A program made the position numbers and the translations under genes. This document shows positions 1-8,264 of a stretch of DNA of 64,000 nucleotides, piece by piece. Positions within the stretch are counted from its first letter, which is position 1; every line of letters begins with the position of its first letter. Source of the DNA: JADKIH01 sp031427625 (GTDB taxonomy: Bacteria > Bacteroidota > Bacteroidia > AKYH767-A > 2013-40CM-41-45); the NCBI GenBank assembly GCA_031427625.1, contig JANPNV010000168.1:21126-85125 (forward strand), given 5' to 3'. The notes beneath the pieces are model-generated. The model had not been told where the DNA came from. It searched no databases and saw only the letters and a program-made list of their open reading frames with translations.

Positions 1-178
1 ACAATTAAGCCATTTTAAATTATAATGCATTATTAAACTCTATTCTCTTGTTTTAGTTAATTACATGTTATTAATGTCAAAGACATCCTTATAATCACTA
101 CATTTAAGGGATTTAGAGAATGAAAAACTAAATTAATAGGTTCATTCATTTGATATTATAATTTAAAACAATCCCCAA

Positions 179-364
179 ATGCAAAGAGAAAATCTTGAAC
201 AAGGCTGGTCAGATATTGCTGATAAGTTGTTAAACAGATTCCCGAAGCTTACACATGCTGATGTAGCTTTTCTAAAGGGACATGAAGAGGATTTATTAGT
301 AAGAATTGAACAAAAACTTCAAAAAACCAGACCGGATCTGTTAAAGTTGATTTCAACTTTATAA
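179..364 (+). CDS. CsbD-like small stress protein
   Basis: A 61-residue protein with the outline of the CsbD family: a Trp near the N-terminus (W-S-D-I), a KLT-like turn (F-P-K-L-T-H-A-D), then a G-x-E-E-D-L-L-x-R-I segment and a second amphipathic helix. CsbD-like proteins are small, hydrophilic and induced in general stress; their biochemical role is unknown. The length matches the family. The ATG is the only sensible start. It stands alone: no gene lies within 400 bases downstream on the same strand. The family call rests on pattern recognition, and the sequence is more acidic than most CsbD proteins, so a lineage-specific relative is possible. Confidence 0.6.
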   Translation: MQRENLEQGWSDIADKLLNRFPKLTHADVAFLKGHEEDLLVRIEQKLQKTRPDLLKLISTL

Positions 365-730
365 AGTTTGATCAGTATTTATGGGATTCTGAGGTGCGAA
401 TAAACTTTTGGGTTAGTACTTGATTGCACTTGTCGCAGTTGTATTCATTTTATCGGAATGCCCTTCGTTAATTCATGCTTATTCTTCTTCGGATGCACCT
501 AATGATTTATCTGAATTATCGATGAAATATGACAGGAATGGCACATTTTTCACTTTTATAAACGATAAGATCATTTTAGAAATTGGGTAAGGGAGGCAGA
601 ATCCGTATTAGCTTATGTGAACAATCCATTTAAAATGTTCTGTACTAGAAATCATCAAATCTTATTGAATAATCAGGTTGATTAAGAAAATACTTGTAAT
701 GGCATTTCAATATTGGAACGATAATAAGCA
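365..730. other. Gene-poor interval, possible small secreted ORF
   Basis: No recognisable gene. On the + strand a TTG-initiated reading frame at 420-590 would encode 56 residues starting with a hydrophobic stretch (L-I-A-L-V-A-V-V-F-I-L-S), and an overlapping frame stays open to about 684. Neither has a convincing start or a family I know, so they may be remnants of a decayed gene. Nothing else is seen before the terminator of the cold-shock gene. Confidence 0.2.
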
Positions 731-760
731 AAAAAAAATCCGCTTAATTTAAGCGGATTT
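731..760 (-). terminator. Intrinsic terminator of cold-shock gene
   Basis: A near-perfect inverted repeat AAATCCGCTTAA/TTAAGCGGATTT at 736-760, followed in the minus-strand sense by a run of nine T (complement of the A run at 731-738). It lies 19 bases beyond the stop codon of the minus-strand cold-shock gene. Confidence 0.85.
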
Positions 761-778
761 CCAGTTGAAATGTGACTA

Positions 779-970
779 TTATTGAAGCTGTACATTCACA
801 GCATTTAAGCCTTTTTTTCCTTCTGTTACATCAAAAGTAACTTCATCGCCTTCGCGAATATCTACCTGTAAACCTGTAGAGTGAACAAATATGTCTTCAC
901 CTGTTGAAACATCATTGATGAAACCATAACCTTTTGTGTTGTTGTAAAACTTAACTGTACCTTTTTTCAT
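779..970 (-). CDS. Cold-shock domain protein (CspA family)
   Basis: A 63-residue single cold-shock domain. It begins M-K-K-G-T-V-K-F-Y-N and carries RNP1-like K-G-Y-G-F-I and RNP2-like D-I-F-V-H-S motifs, the two nucleic-acid-binding strands of the OB fold. Such proteins bind single-stranded RNA/DNA and act as RNA chaperones. An in-frame Met eight codons upstream (994) is possible, but the family begins at the Met used here. A promoter-like CAAATGTA (TACATTTG on the minus strand) at 992-999 sits just upstream, implying a short leader, and a strong intrinsic terminator follows. Monocistronic. Whether it is cold-induced or constitutive cannot be told. Confidence 0.93.
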   Translation of the reverse strand: MKKGTVKFYNNTKGYGFINDVSTGEDIFVHSTGLQVDIREGDEVTFDVTEGKKGLNAVNVQLQ

Positions 971-991
971 TATATTATTTATTAATTTATG

Positions 992-999
992 CAAATGTA
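992..999 (-). promoter_or_regulatory. Bacteroidota-type -7 box (TACATTTG)
   Basis: TACATTTG on the minus strand matches the Bacteroidota -7 consensus TAnnTTTG and lies about 22 bases upstream of the cold-shock start. No TTG element is found at the expected distance, so this is only a partial match. Confidence 0.3.
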
Positions 1000-1075
1000 C
1001 ATAAATATCTCAATGAGTGTCAGCTTTTTGAAAAATAAATTTAAAAACTTTGAATTCAATTAAAAACCTAAATAG

Positions 1076-2119
1076 TTATGCATTCACTACCCTGTTTTCT
1101 ATAACAAACGGAGCATGATATTCGGCCAAGAATTTCTTTTTTGAATCAAAATACTTGGTAACTCCCCCTATTTTATAAAGAAAATAGATGTAGTACCAGG
1201 CAAAATCAATCTGATATTTAAGGAACCCTGATCGGGCACTTCTTGGGAATAAATGATGATTGTTATGCCATTCTCCGGCGACGAATCCCGGCCAGTATTG
1301 ATTGATGGATTTGTCCTTATTATTAAAATCTATTCCTTCTGTTTGCTTGTCTTTTCCCCTGCCATGTCCATCATAATTGAATGTTCTGACACCAAGTGCC
1401 CAGAAAAATGCGCCACCCATTAAGGCACAGGCTACAGCATTCCCTCCTAGCATATAAAATATTGAATACCAAAAGACGTAACTAAATAGTGTTGTGCCAA
1501 TCGTATAGTATGGATTAGAAACGCTTCCCCATTTTTGATACTGCGCATAACTATTGCAATAAATGCCTGTGTGTTTTAGAAACGATCTGACTTTTGAATA
1601 GTCACTTTCTGATAAATTGTGTGCAATGGGTTGATGGTTTGCATCTGCAAGGAAGCAATAAAGCCATCCGCCATTTGCATTATATGGATCACCTGCAGTA
1701 TCGGATTTAGCATGATGTACATGATGTGATACAACATAAATTTCTTCAGGGATCATTTTAGGCACTAAATTTTGTGTTACAATTCGCCAGAAGTTATTCT
1801 TGAATACATAAGCCCGATGTGTTGAATAACGGTGGTACCAAATGGTTCCATGTGTTCCCATGCCTACCATTCCATATACAAATCCAGCGATCAATAAAGG
1901 AATGCTGAAGTAGTAGACTGAAAATATAATTACAAAAGGAAGTAAGACAAGTAAACTTGCCCAGCTTGTAAAAGCAAGCCAGTTTTTCCGGGAACGGAAA
2001 ATATTGAGGCGGGAAAAAAATTCTTTAAGAATTTCTTTCGCTGAAGGTTTGTAAAATTTATTGTTTGAGTCTGTCCAACCATATGCTGGTGGTTTTAAAA
2101 TATTTTCAATTAAGCCCAT
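1076..2119 (-). CDS. Acyl-CoA/acyl-lipid fatty acid desaturase
   Basis: A 347-residue integral membrane di-iron desaturase that introduces a cis double bond into acyl chains, adjusting membrane fluidity. All three histidine boxes are present: H-R-Y-S-T-H (96-101), H-H-V-H-H (132-136) and H-N-N-H-H (285-289), the arrangement of stearoyl-CoA (delta-9) type desaturases. Hydrophobic segments near 50-90 and 205-245 fit a four-helix membrane topology. Length is normal. It is transcribed alone or with the response regulator 327 bases upstream. The nearby cold-shock gene makes a role in low-temperature adaptation attractive, but that is inference. Regiospecificity cannot be read from the sequence. 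Confidence 0.9.
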   Translation of the reverse strand: MGLIENILKPPAYGWTDSNNKFYKPSAKEILKEFFSRLNIFRSRKNWLAFTSWASLLVLLPFVIIFSVYYFSIPLLIAGFVYGMVGMGTHGTIWYHRYSTHRAYVFKNNFWRIVTQNLVPKMIPEEIYVVSHHVHHAKSDTAGDPYNANGGWLYCFLADANHQPIAHNLSESDYSKVRSFLKHTGIYCNSYAQYQKWGSVSNPYYTIGTTLFSYVFWYSIFYMLGGNAVACALMGGAFFWALGVRTFNYDGHGRGKDKQTEGIDFNNKDKSINQYWPGFVAGEWHNNHHLFPRSARSGFLKYQIDFAWYYIYFLYKIGGVTKYFDSKKKFLAEYHAPFVIENRVVNA

Positions 2120-2446
2120 GTATTTTATTTCTGATTATTAATAAATTCAGTAAGCACTACAGCGAATAACATTCACATATCGGATTATTCCCAAGGATTT
2201 TATTCGACGATGTATTTGATTTGGTAAATATTAGGACACATTTGTAAAAGTCACCAGTCTTAACAATTTCCTTATTGAAAATAAACAGAACTTATATTTG
2301 TTTGACCTACGTCTTATTAGCCTCTGTTGTTTTCGTAAAAGAAAGGGGTGAATGTACGATAAATTTTTATGGCAAAGCAAAGAGCTAATTTTGCCGAATA
2401 ATGGAGTGAAATAGAAATTCAGGAATTAATTATTAATATTATCGTA
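2120..2446. other. Intergenic region without a gene
   Basis: A 327-base AT-rich gap between two minus-strand genes. I see no gene, no clear hairpin terminator and no full promoter match. It presumably holds the desaturase promoter. Confidence 0.4.
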
Positions 2447-2911
2447 TTAAAATTGAACGTCATTCGAAATTACAAACTTTTCCATGCCGACATTGGAGTT
2501 GAATTCTTCCCAATTAAGCGTAAATATTCGTTGCAGTCTGTTTACCAGTTCTTGAAAGGTAGAAGGTTTTGTAAAATAAAGGTTCGCTCCTTTGATTAAT
2601 GATTCTCGAATATCATTGGAATGAGAAGATGTTGAGTATACGATTATACACAAATTCGATAATCGTTGATTATTACGAATCTCTTCAAGACATTCAAACC
2701 CGTTTTTGCACTGCATTTTCAGGTCCAGAAAAATTAAATCAGGCAGAGGATTATTTACATTTTTAAAATGGTTCATTAAGTCAGCACCTCCGAGAAAACT
2801 TTGAAGCGAAACGCTGATACCTGCCTGTTCTATGGCATCTTTAAAGAGAATGATGTCATCTGCATCATCATCAGCAATAAGAATATCGTAGGGTGATTTT
2901 TTTAATCTCAT
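2447..2911 (-). CDS. Single-domain response regulator (Rcp1-like)
   Basis: A 154-residue receiver domain without an output domain. From the ATG at 2911 the acidic pocket is the D-D-D-A-D-D cluster near residues 14-19, the phosphoacceptor is D63 in L-I-F-L-D-L-K-M, the conserved Ser/Thr lies in V-Y-S-T (92-94) and the Lys is K115 in F-T-K-P. A longer TTG start at 2932 is less likely. The short insert after the first helix and the I-x-F-L-D-L-x-M form are typical of Rcp1/CheY-like regulators that pair with hybrid or phytochrome-type kinases. No kinase is adjacent; the nearest is the CHASE3 kinase at 6481-7899. It may act by protein-protein contact or in a phosphorelay. Confidence 0.9.
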   Translation of the reverse strand: MRLKKSPYDILIADDDADDIILFKDAIEQAGISVSLQSFLGGADLMNHFKNVNNPLPDLIFLDLKMQCKNGFECLEEIRNNQRLSNLCIIVYSTSSHSNDIRESLIKGANLYFTKPSTFQELVNRLQRIFTLNWEEFNSNVGMEKFVISNDVQF

Positions 2912-2972
2912 TTGAGAGATCAAAGAAAGCAAAATTAAACGCCGTTACAAGCAAAACTCGAAACATAGAGTA

Positions 2973-3974
2973 TTAACTATGGTATTTACTCATATAGTCT
3001 GAAAATGTAATTCTGGATATTTCTTGTAAAATTCCAGATAACTGTTTCAGCGATGTTCCCTTCGTCATGATTCCTAATAAATAAGGGTCGCCTGCAACGA
3101 AAACAATTCCGAATTCATGAAGCTGAGCCTTGTTGTCAATTATACGCTCACCGAATTTATGGGCGATTTCAATTTTATCATCAACTCCATTGCGTATGCC
3201 ATCCGTATAAGTACTTTGTGTAAGTAGCTTTAATCCGTATTCTGAATATTCCGGACGTACGTAAGTCGCATTAAAGAGAACTCTGTAAAATTTTGAATAG
3301 TCAACTGCCGTTATATAATATTCTCCAAAAGCTGGCGGATTTGGTAAGTTTAAATCTGTGAATAAATCTTTATATATGTTCTGATTCATATTCTGACTTA
3401 AGAGCAATGTAGCATCGTTGTCAGAATTTTTTATCATATAAAGTAGTAGTTCCTTTACGGTGTAATAGCTGTTTTCCTTTAAAGCAAAGTCTACAATGTT
3501 TGCATGGTTTCCTTCAGAAAAATGGCGGGCAAAATAAATCTTTTTATTTAAAACACTAGGATTAGACTCGGCTTCTTTCAGATAGGTAATAAGATATATA
3601 ATCTTACTCATACTTGCAGGATTATATGTCTCATTTGGGTTTATACAAAACCAGGATCCGCCATTTAGTTTTCTGAAATAAACAGTTACCTCATCCACCT
3701 GCTGGCTTTTCTTTACCTCCCAAATATATTGCTCAATCTTATTTCGTAACCCCTCTAGTGCGGGACTCTGAGTATTTAGGTTTGCCAGGATGAGGGGCTG
3801 TACATAATTGTAATTTTTGATTCTAATTTGCTCCATATTTGATGGACAGTTATCAATTATTTGGACTGGGGAAGTAGTCTCTTTATTCTTGCCAATTCTA
3901 GGAATGGCATATGTAGCAATAAACACAAGAAGACATGAAATTGTCAGAGTAAATATGGATACTTTAGTTTTCAT
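2973..3974 (-). CDS. Class A beta-lactamase-like serine hydrolase
   Basis: A 333-residue protein with an N-terminal hydrophobic segment (residues 4-22) and a serine beta-lactamase/transpeptidase fold. Active-site motifs: S-M-S-K (SxxK, Ser121-Lys124), S-D-N (184-186) and, where KTG is expected, K-F-G (273-275). The Thr-to-Phe change in the third motif, and the lack of an obvious E-x-x-L-N omega-loop motif in the usual spacing, argue against assuming it hydrolyses beta-lactams. It may be a relative that acts on peptidoglycan or another substrate. The ATG at 3974 is preferred over an upstream GTG because the signal/anchor begins there. It has the same direction as the response regulator 40-60 bases downstream, so the two may be co-transcribed. 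Confidence 0.75.
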   Translation of the reverse strand: MKTKVSIFTLTISCLLVFIATYAIPRIGKNKETTSPVQIIDNCPSNMEQIRIKNYNYVQPLILANLNTQSPALEGLRNKIEQYIWEVKKSQQVDEVTVYFRKLNGGSWFCINPNETYNPASMSKIIYLITYLKEAESNPSVLNKKIYFARHFSEGNHANIVDFALKENSYYTVKELLLYMIKNSDNDATLLLSQNMNQNIYKDLFTDLNLPNPPAFGEYYITAVDYSKFYRVLFNATYVRPEYSEYGLKLLTQSTYTDGIRNGVDDKIEIAHKFGERIIDNKAQLHEFGIVFVAGDPYLLGIMTKGTSLKQLSGILQEISRITFSDYMSKYHS

Positions 3975-3995
3975 CAATTGAATTATTATGTTCAC

Positions 3996-5196
3996 TTTAA
4001 AGGAGATTAGCTCATTAATCTTTTATAAGCAATAGGAAATTTCGCAAATTTCCTATTTTCCCGGCTGATATTGAGTTGAATTTGGTAACAGATACTAAGA
4101 AAACACCCTTTACTGGACTATTTACTTATCAAAACGTGTTAACCACATGGATGATAATTTATCTCGATTTGGTTGGGTGTATTCTTTTATAAGTTTACTA
4201 TATGCAAAGATAAACGGATTCCTTTCTAATTCAATCTTTCTATGATTACAAAGCAAAATATTTTTTATCGTGAATTCGGGTTTATGTTCTATATTTCTAA
4301 TGATCATGCAGCGAATGCATCCTCATTGAACTATATAGACTCCAAATAGTTCATTTATAAGAAGATTCCGGCTCTATTGTAAGCGAATGACAGGTTTATA
4401 TTCTAGGATACCAAGGTGTAATTCTGTTATAAAATTTTCGACATTATACTTTAAGAGAGGAATTTAAAGATCTGCAATTACCCCAATGAGTCCTATTAAG
4501 TTTCCAGATATTTCTTGTTATTCATATTTTCTGTTTTTCGTACGCGGCCCAGTAATAAAATGGATTGGCTAATGTGTTTTTGACTTCACAACATTAATGA
4601 AACATATTTTAACTATACATTATGTAAATTTTTGATTTTTTATATATCACAAAAAAACAATAAACACACGTCAAACATTTCTGAAACACTCTTGTATTAA
4701 TCTTGTATGAGGTTTCGCACAAAATAATATTCCTTACAAATTAGTTTTTCGCCGGCAGTATTTATAAAGAAGGGCAGACATATATTTGTTTTTTCTACGA
4801 TAAAATATTTTTTATCAAGGATCTTTAGGTAGCATTCTACTAAGTCAGAACAATGGATTTAATTAAGAAATAAAAAAAGTAATAATAATTTTACGTTTGT
4901 GAACGTAGAAATCATTTTGAACAACAAAAGTCAACTTAATGGCTATTCGATTTAATTATTTTAATGAAATTACTTTCATTTGTTAAAGTTTAGAATTGTG
5001 TTTAGTGAAATTAATTATAGGTTTTATTGCGTATATAAAATATTTTTTACTTAATAGTTATGATTTTTTAAAAAAAAATGGTATCTTTTGCCTAATAAAA
5101 AATTAAGTCATCGTTATTATTTGTATTCAAAGGATTAATAATGAGTTAATGAATCAATTTTTTAGTAATAGTTAAACAATTTAAAACAAATTAGAC
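3996..5196. other. 1.2 kb AT-rich intergenic region
   Basis: No recognisable gene. A 61-codon minus-strand frame at 4122-4307 has no family I know and is probably chance. At 4892-4907 there is a perfect 6-bp inverted repeat TACGTT-tgtg-AACGTA, which also contains a TAnnTTTG box (4892-4899), so an operator/promoter or a small RNA start is possible. The interval is richer in A/T than the coding regions. It separates the beta-lactamase-like gene from the YtxH operon. Confidence 0.4.
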
Positions 5197-5502
5197 ATGG
5201 CAAATAATGGAAAAATTATCGCAGCTCTATTCTTAGGAGCCGCAGCTGGAGCAGCACTTGGAGTTTTGTTTGCACCTGACAAAGGAAGCGAAACCCGCAA
5301 GAAAATTGCAGGAAAGGCATCAGAATTAGGAGATGAGTTATCTGAGAGAATCAACAAAGGCAAGGATGCCATAAGTGATTTAAAGGAAAGGGTAATGCAT
5401 AAGGCAGAAGATATTAAATCAAGCATTCAGAACCGTGCAGGTGAGTTTTCTGGAAACGAAGAGTCTCGCAGTCGTGCGAAAAATTCATCTCATACAGTTT
5501 AA
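5197..5502 (+). CDS. YtxH-domain protein
   Basis: A 101-residue protein with the YtxH signature: a short glycine/alanine-rich membrane helix (G-A-A-A-G-A-A-L-G-V-L-F-A-P, about 14-28) followed by D-K-G-S-E-T-R-K-K-I and a long charged amphipathic helix. The family is linked to general stress; function is unknown. It probably sits in the inner membrane with the helix facing the cytoplasm. It heads a run of three small genes (5197-6402). A second, shorter YtxH protein is at 9543-9746 and shares the G-V-L-F-A-P-[DE]-K-G-S-E core, so the two are paralogs. Confidence 0.85.
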   Translation: MANNGKIIAALFLGAAAGAALGVLFAPDKGSETRKKIAGKASELGDELSERINKGKDAISDLKERVMHKAEDIKSSIQNRAGEFSGNEESRSRAKNSSHTV

Positions 5503-5645
5503 TTGATTCAGTCAATTTATACATTGACGAAATAGATGTAGTGGAATGACTGTGTCAGTTCGTTATTGTAAATTTATATTTATTCAGTTAATAATAACGA
5601 TCGGGCTAAATGGTATGTGTGCCAGAAATCAACCCATTAAATTCC

Positions 5646-5996
5646 ATGGAAGAAAAAACCAGAATTGAATCCGCTGTTCAACATTTAAAAGAATATTTTG
5701 AAACCAGATGGGACTTATTTGTTCTTAACTCCTCCGAACGTGCCTCCGATATTGTTTCTTCAATAGCGGCTGTTTTGTTGATTACTGTTTCATTGTTATT
5801 TGTCTTGTTGTTTTTAAGCATTGGCGCTGCTATTTGGATCGGACATTCATATGGTGATTCTTCCATCGGGTTTCTTATTGTAGCGTTGTTTTATCTGATG
5901 ATTGGTATCGTACTTTATATCTTTCGCCGGTCACTGATAAAAATTCCAGTCATAAATAAATTCTTGAATGCATTATACAGAGATGAGGAAAATTAA
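5646..5996 (+). CDS. Phage holin family (holin-X type) membrane protein
   Basis: A 116-residue protein: an acidic amphipathic N-terminus (E-E-K-T-R-I-E-S-A-V-Q-H-L-K-E-Y), then two strong transmembrane segments at about 38-62 and 70-93 and a short basic tail. This layout matches the Phage_holin_3_6 superfamily, which in chromosomal settings is found with YtxH/DUF883-like stress proteins and is not lytic as far as I know. The ATG at 5646 is preferred over 5610 because the family starts with the acidic helix. The end overlaps the next gene by 14 bases, indicating one operon. Confidence 0.75.
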   Translation: MEEKTRIESAVQHLKEYFETRWDLFVLNSSERASDIVSSIAAVLLITVSLLFVLLFLSIGAAIWIGHSYGDSSIGFLIVALFYLMIGIVLYIFRRSLIKIPVINKFLNALYRDEEN

Positions 5997-6402
5997 TAAT
6001 CTGGCGGATCTGAAGGCTGAAAAATCATTGCTTAAGATGAGGCTATCAGTTGTTGAAGCAAACCTGAAAGAGGACATCGAGTGGATGAAAGAAGAATTCA
6101 GACCAATTCGAACTGTTGGAAAATTGTTCAGTCATGCTATGATTAACAAAAGTGATGGAATTCTTAATGAAGGAATTCGATTTACGATCGATGCAGTATT
6201 AAAGAATTTGATATTGTCAAAGACCGGTTGGGTTACAAAATTGATCGTACCCTTTCTCGTAAAAAATCTTTCAACCAATTATATTTTGGAAAAAAGACCG
6301 GAAATTTTCGGCATTTTAAGAAACCTTATCCGAAAAGCCAGGAAAACAACTAGTCATCATAATCATTATGACTCGAGTACTGTAGATGAAATGGATTTTT
6401 AA
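5983..6402 (+). CDS. Conserved hypothetical, stress-operon third gene
   Basis: A 139-residue protein of unknown function. N-terminal coiled-coil-like helix (L-K-A-E-K-S-L-L-K-M-R-L), a central amphipathic region with G-I-R-F-T-I-D-A-V-L-K and a hydrophobic stretch (W-V-T-K-L-I-V-P-F-L-V), then a basic and His-rich tail. The start overlaps the holin-like gene by 14 bases, so translation is probably coupled. Bacteroidota commonly encode a similar protein after YtxH and holin-like genes; I know of no assigned role. A peripheral or membrane-associated partner of the holin-like protein is the simplest guess. Confidence 0.75.
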   Translation: MRKINNLADLKAEKSLLKMRLSVVEANLKEDIEWMKEEFRPIRTVGKLFSHAMINKSDGILNEGIRFTIDAVLKNLILSKTGWVTKLIVPFLVKNLSTNYILEKRPEIFGILRNLIRKARKTTSHHNHYDSSTVDEMDF

Positions 6403-6480
6403 TTTTATTTGTCGGCGCATTGTCATCATAAAAATTTATCGATTTTTTATATTTGTGAAATTACACAACTATTATAAAAA

Positions 6481-7899
6481 TTAATTTACATCTACTGTCT
6501 CCGGAAAGTATAGGATGAAGATGGAGCCATTATCAGGAGAACTTTTAGCTGAAATAAATCCGTTGTGTATTCGCATAATTTTTTTACAAATGGCAAGCCC
6601 AATCCCAGTCCCTTCGAATTCTTGCCGACTATGTAGTCGCTGAAATATTTCAAATATCCTGTCAGAATATTTTTCGTCGAAGCCTATTCCGTTATCCCGG
6701 AATTCTATTTTATTAAAAAAGTCATTTCGTATTTCCACATTTTCTGAAAATTCACTGCCTTTAACTCTTGATGATGTAATTAAGATTAATGGTGCATTAT
6801 CCTTTCTGGAAAATTTCAAAGAGTTGTCTATAAGATTCTGAAACAATTGGCGAATAAGAGATGGTATTATGTTAAGATATGGAAGCGTCTCTGAATTTAT
6901 TGTTGCATTTTTATTATTGATTTGTAATTCGAGATCTATTAAAACATCTTCTAATAGTTTATTTAGATTTGTATTTTCCAACGTTCCGGTTTGAATAATA
7001 AGTCTGGAATAATTCAGTAGGTCACCTACTAATGCCTGCATTCTTGCAGCAGCATTTTGAATTTTTAATATTGTTGTTTTAGAATCGTCGCTCAGCCCTG
7101 AACCATCAGCTAAAATGAGTCGTTCACTAAACAAACGAATTTTTCTTAATGGTTCCTGAAGATCATGAGATGCTGTATAAGCAAATAGTTCGAGATCGGT
7201 ATTAGACCTTTTTAATTCTTCTACTATATTTTTTAATTCCAATTCATAATTTCTGCTTTTCTTAAATTCATTAATAATTACGAAATAAGATAAAATCAAT
7301 AGTCCAAGTGCCATGAAACTGAAAAGGAGAAAGAAAATAGGAGTAAAAAGAATTAGCCTCTTGTTTTCTAAAGTGTATCTTGCTAGTAAATCATCTTCAT
7401 AAAGTTGCATATCATTTATTATTCTTCGGATTTGATCCATCATAATTTGTCCACCATGCATAATAGTACTTAGCTGAATCATTGACACAGACAGAATGTT
7501 TTCATTTTCTTCCCAGATTGTTTCCTTTAATCTCTTAAGTTGATCGTCGATGATGGACATCAATGTGTCAAGTCTTTGTTCCTGAATCGGAGCAAAACCC
7601 ATAAGCGTATCTAATTTATACCGGATTAAATGAATTTTTTTTCCTGATTCATCTATTACTTTAAGATAGGACTTATCATGAGTTAAAAGAAATCCTCTTT
7701 GGCCCGATTCAGCCTCTGAAACAACGGGAATTATTTGCTGTAGAGAAATTCTAATGCCCTGAACATGTTGAATACGGGTACTATAATCGATCAGGCAACT
7801 GATTTTCTGGCATGATAAAATTAACAATGCCAACAAACTTGATATTGTTATAAAAAGAATTAATCGGACAAATACTTGTTTTCTAATAGATAGCTCCAT
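6481..7899 (-). CDS. CHASE3-domain sensor histidine kinase
   Basis: A 472-residue membrane kinase. Order: TM1 (about 9-30), an extracytoplasmic CHASE3 domain (about 35-180) with its hallmark E-S-G-Q-R-G-F-L-L-T, TM2 (about 182-208), a HisKA dimerisation domain with H245 in A-S-H-D-L-Q-E-P-L, and a HATPase domain with N-box (Q-N-L-I-D-N-S), G1 box D-N-G-I-G and G2 box G-T-G-I-G-L. No PAS or HAMP domain is obvious and no receiver is fused. The H-D-L-Q-E-P form of the H-box is typical of phytochrome/bacteriophytochrome-like kinases, which pair with Rcp1-type regulators such as the one at 2447-2911. The upstream TTG (7911) is a less likely start. Convergent with the YtxH operon. Confidence 0.92.
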   Translation of the reverse strand: MELSIRKQVFVRLILFITISSLLALLILSCQKISCLIDYSTRIQHVQGIRISLQQIIPVVSEAESGQRGFLLTHDKSYLKVIDESGKKIHLIRYKLDTLMGFAPIQEQRLDTLMSIIDDQLKRLKETIWEENENILSVSMIQLSTIMHGGQIMMDQIRRIINDMQLYEDDLLARYTLENKRLILFTPIFFLLFSFMALGLLILSYFVIINEFKKSRNYELELKNIVEELKRSNTDLELFAYTASHDLQEPLRKIRLFSERLILADGSGLSDDSKTTILKIQNAAARMQALVGDLLNYSRLIIQTGTLENTNLNKLLEDVLIDLELQINNKNATINSETLPYLNIIPSLIRQLFQNLIDNSLKFSRKDNAPLILITSSRVKGSEFSENVEIRNDFFNKIEFRDNGIGFDEKYSDRIFEIFQRLHSRQEFEGTGIGLAICKKIMRIHNGFISAKSSPDNGSIFILYFPETVDVN

Positions 7900-7911
7900 A
7901 ATTGAACTCAA

Positions 7912-8264
7912 ATCTAAATCTTTTTCAAAGAGAAAGATTGATGATTTTATTTTTTATGTTAATACAGCATAATATACCCTATAAAATAATGATCAAGGCA
8001 TAAAATCAGATAACAGTTTGTTTGTCCACCTCCTAATAAATATGCAAATTCAAAAATCGAAGGGAAAGTTGTATCAGTATTGTTGAATATTTTGATTAAA
8101 TAAAGGATACTAGTGCAAAATTGTTAATAATTATGATTGATAATCATCTTATCTCCCATCTTTCTTTTTTCCTTTACATAGTTCAAAATATTATTTATTG
8201 AATTCGTCCTATTCAGACGATTAATACAAATATTAAACAATTCACTAATAAATAAAAACAATAA
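7912..8264. other. Divergent promoter region
   Basis: About 350 AT-rich bases between the minus-strand kinase and the plus-strand lipoprotein gene. It must hold both promoters, but I find no full consensus match and no gene. Confidence 0.35.

Noticed and set aside
4122..4307. 61-codon minus-strand frame in the 1.2 kb gap
   Set aside because: No family, no promoter, no ribosome-binding site and low-complexity surroundings; kept only as part of the intergenic note.
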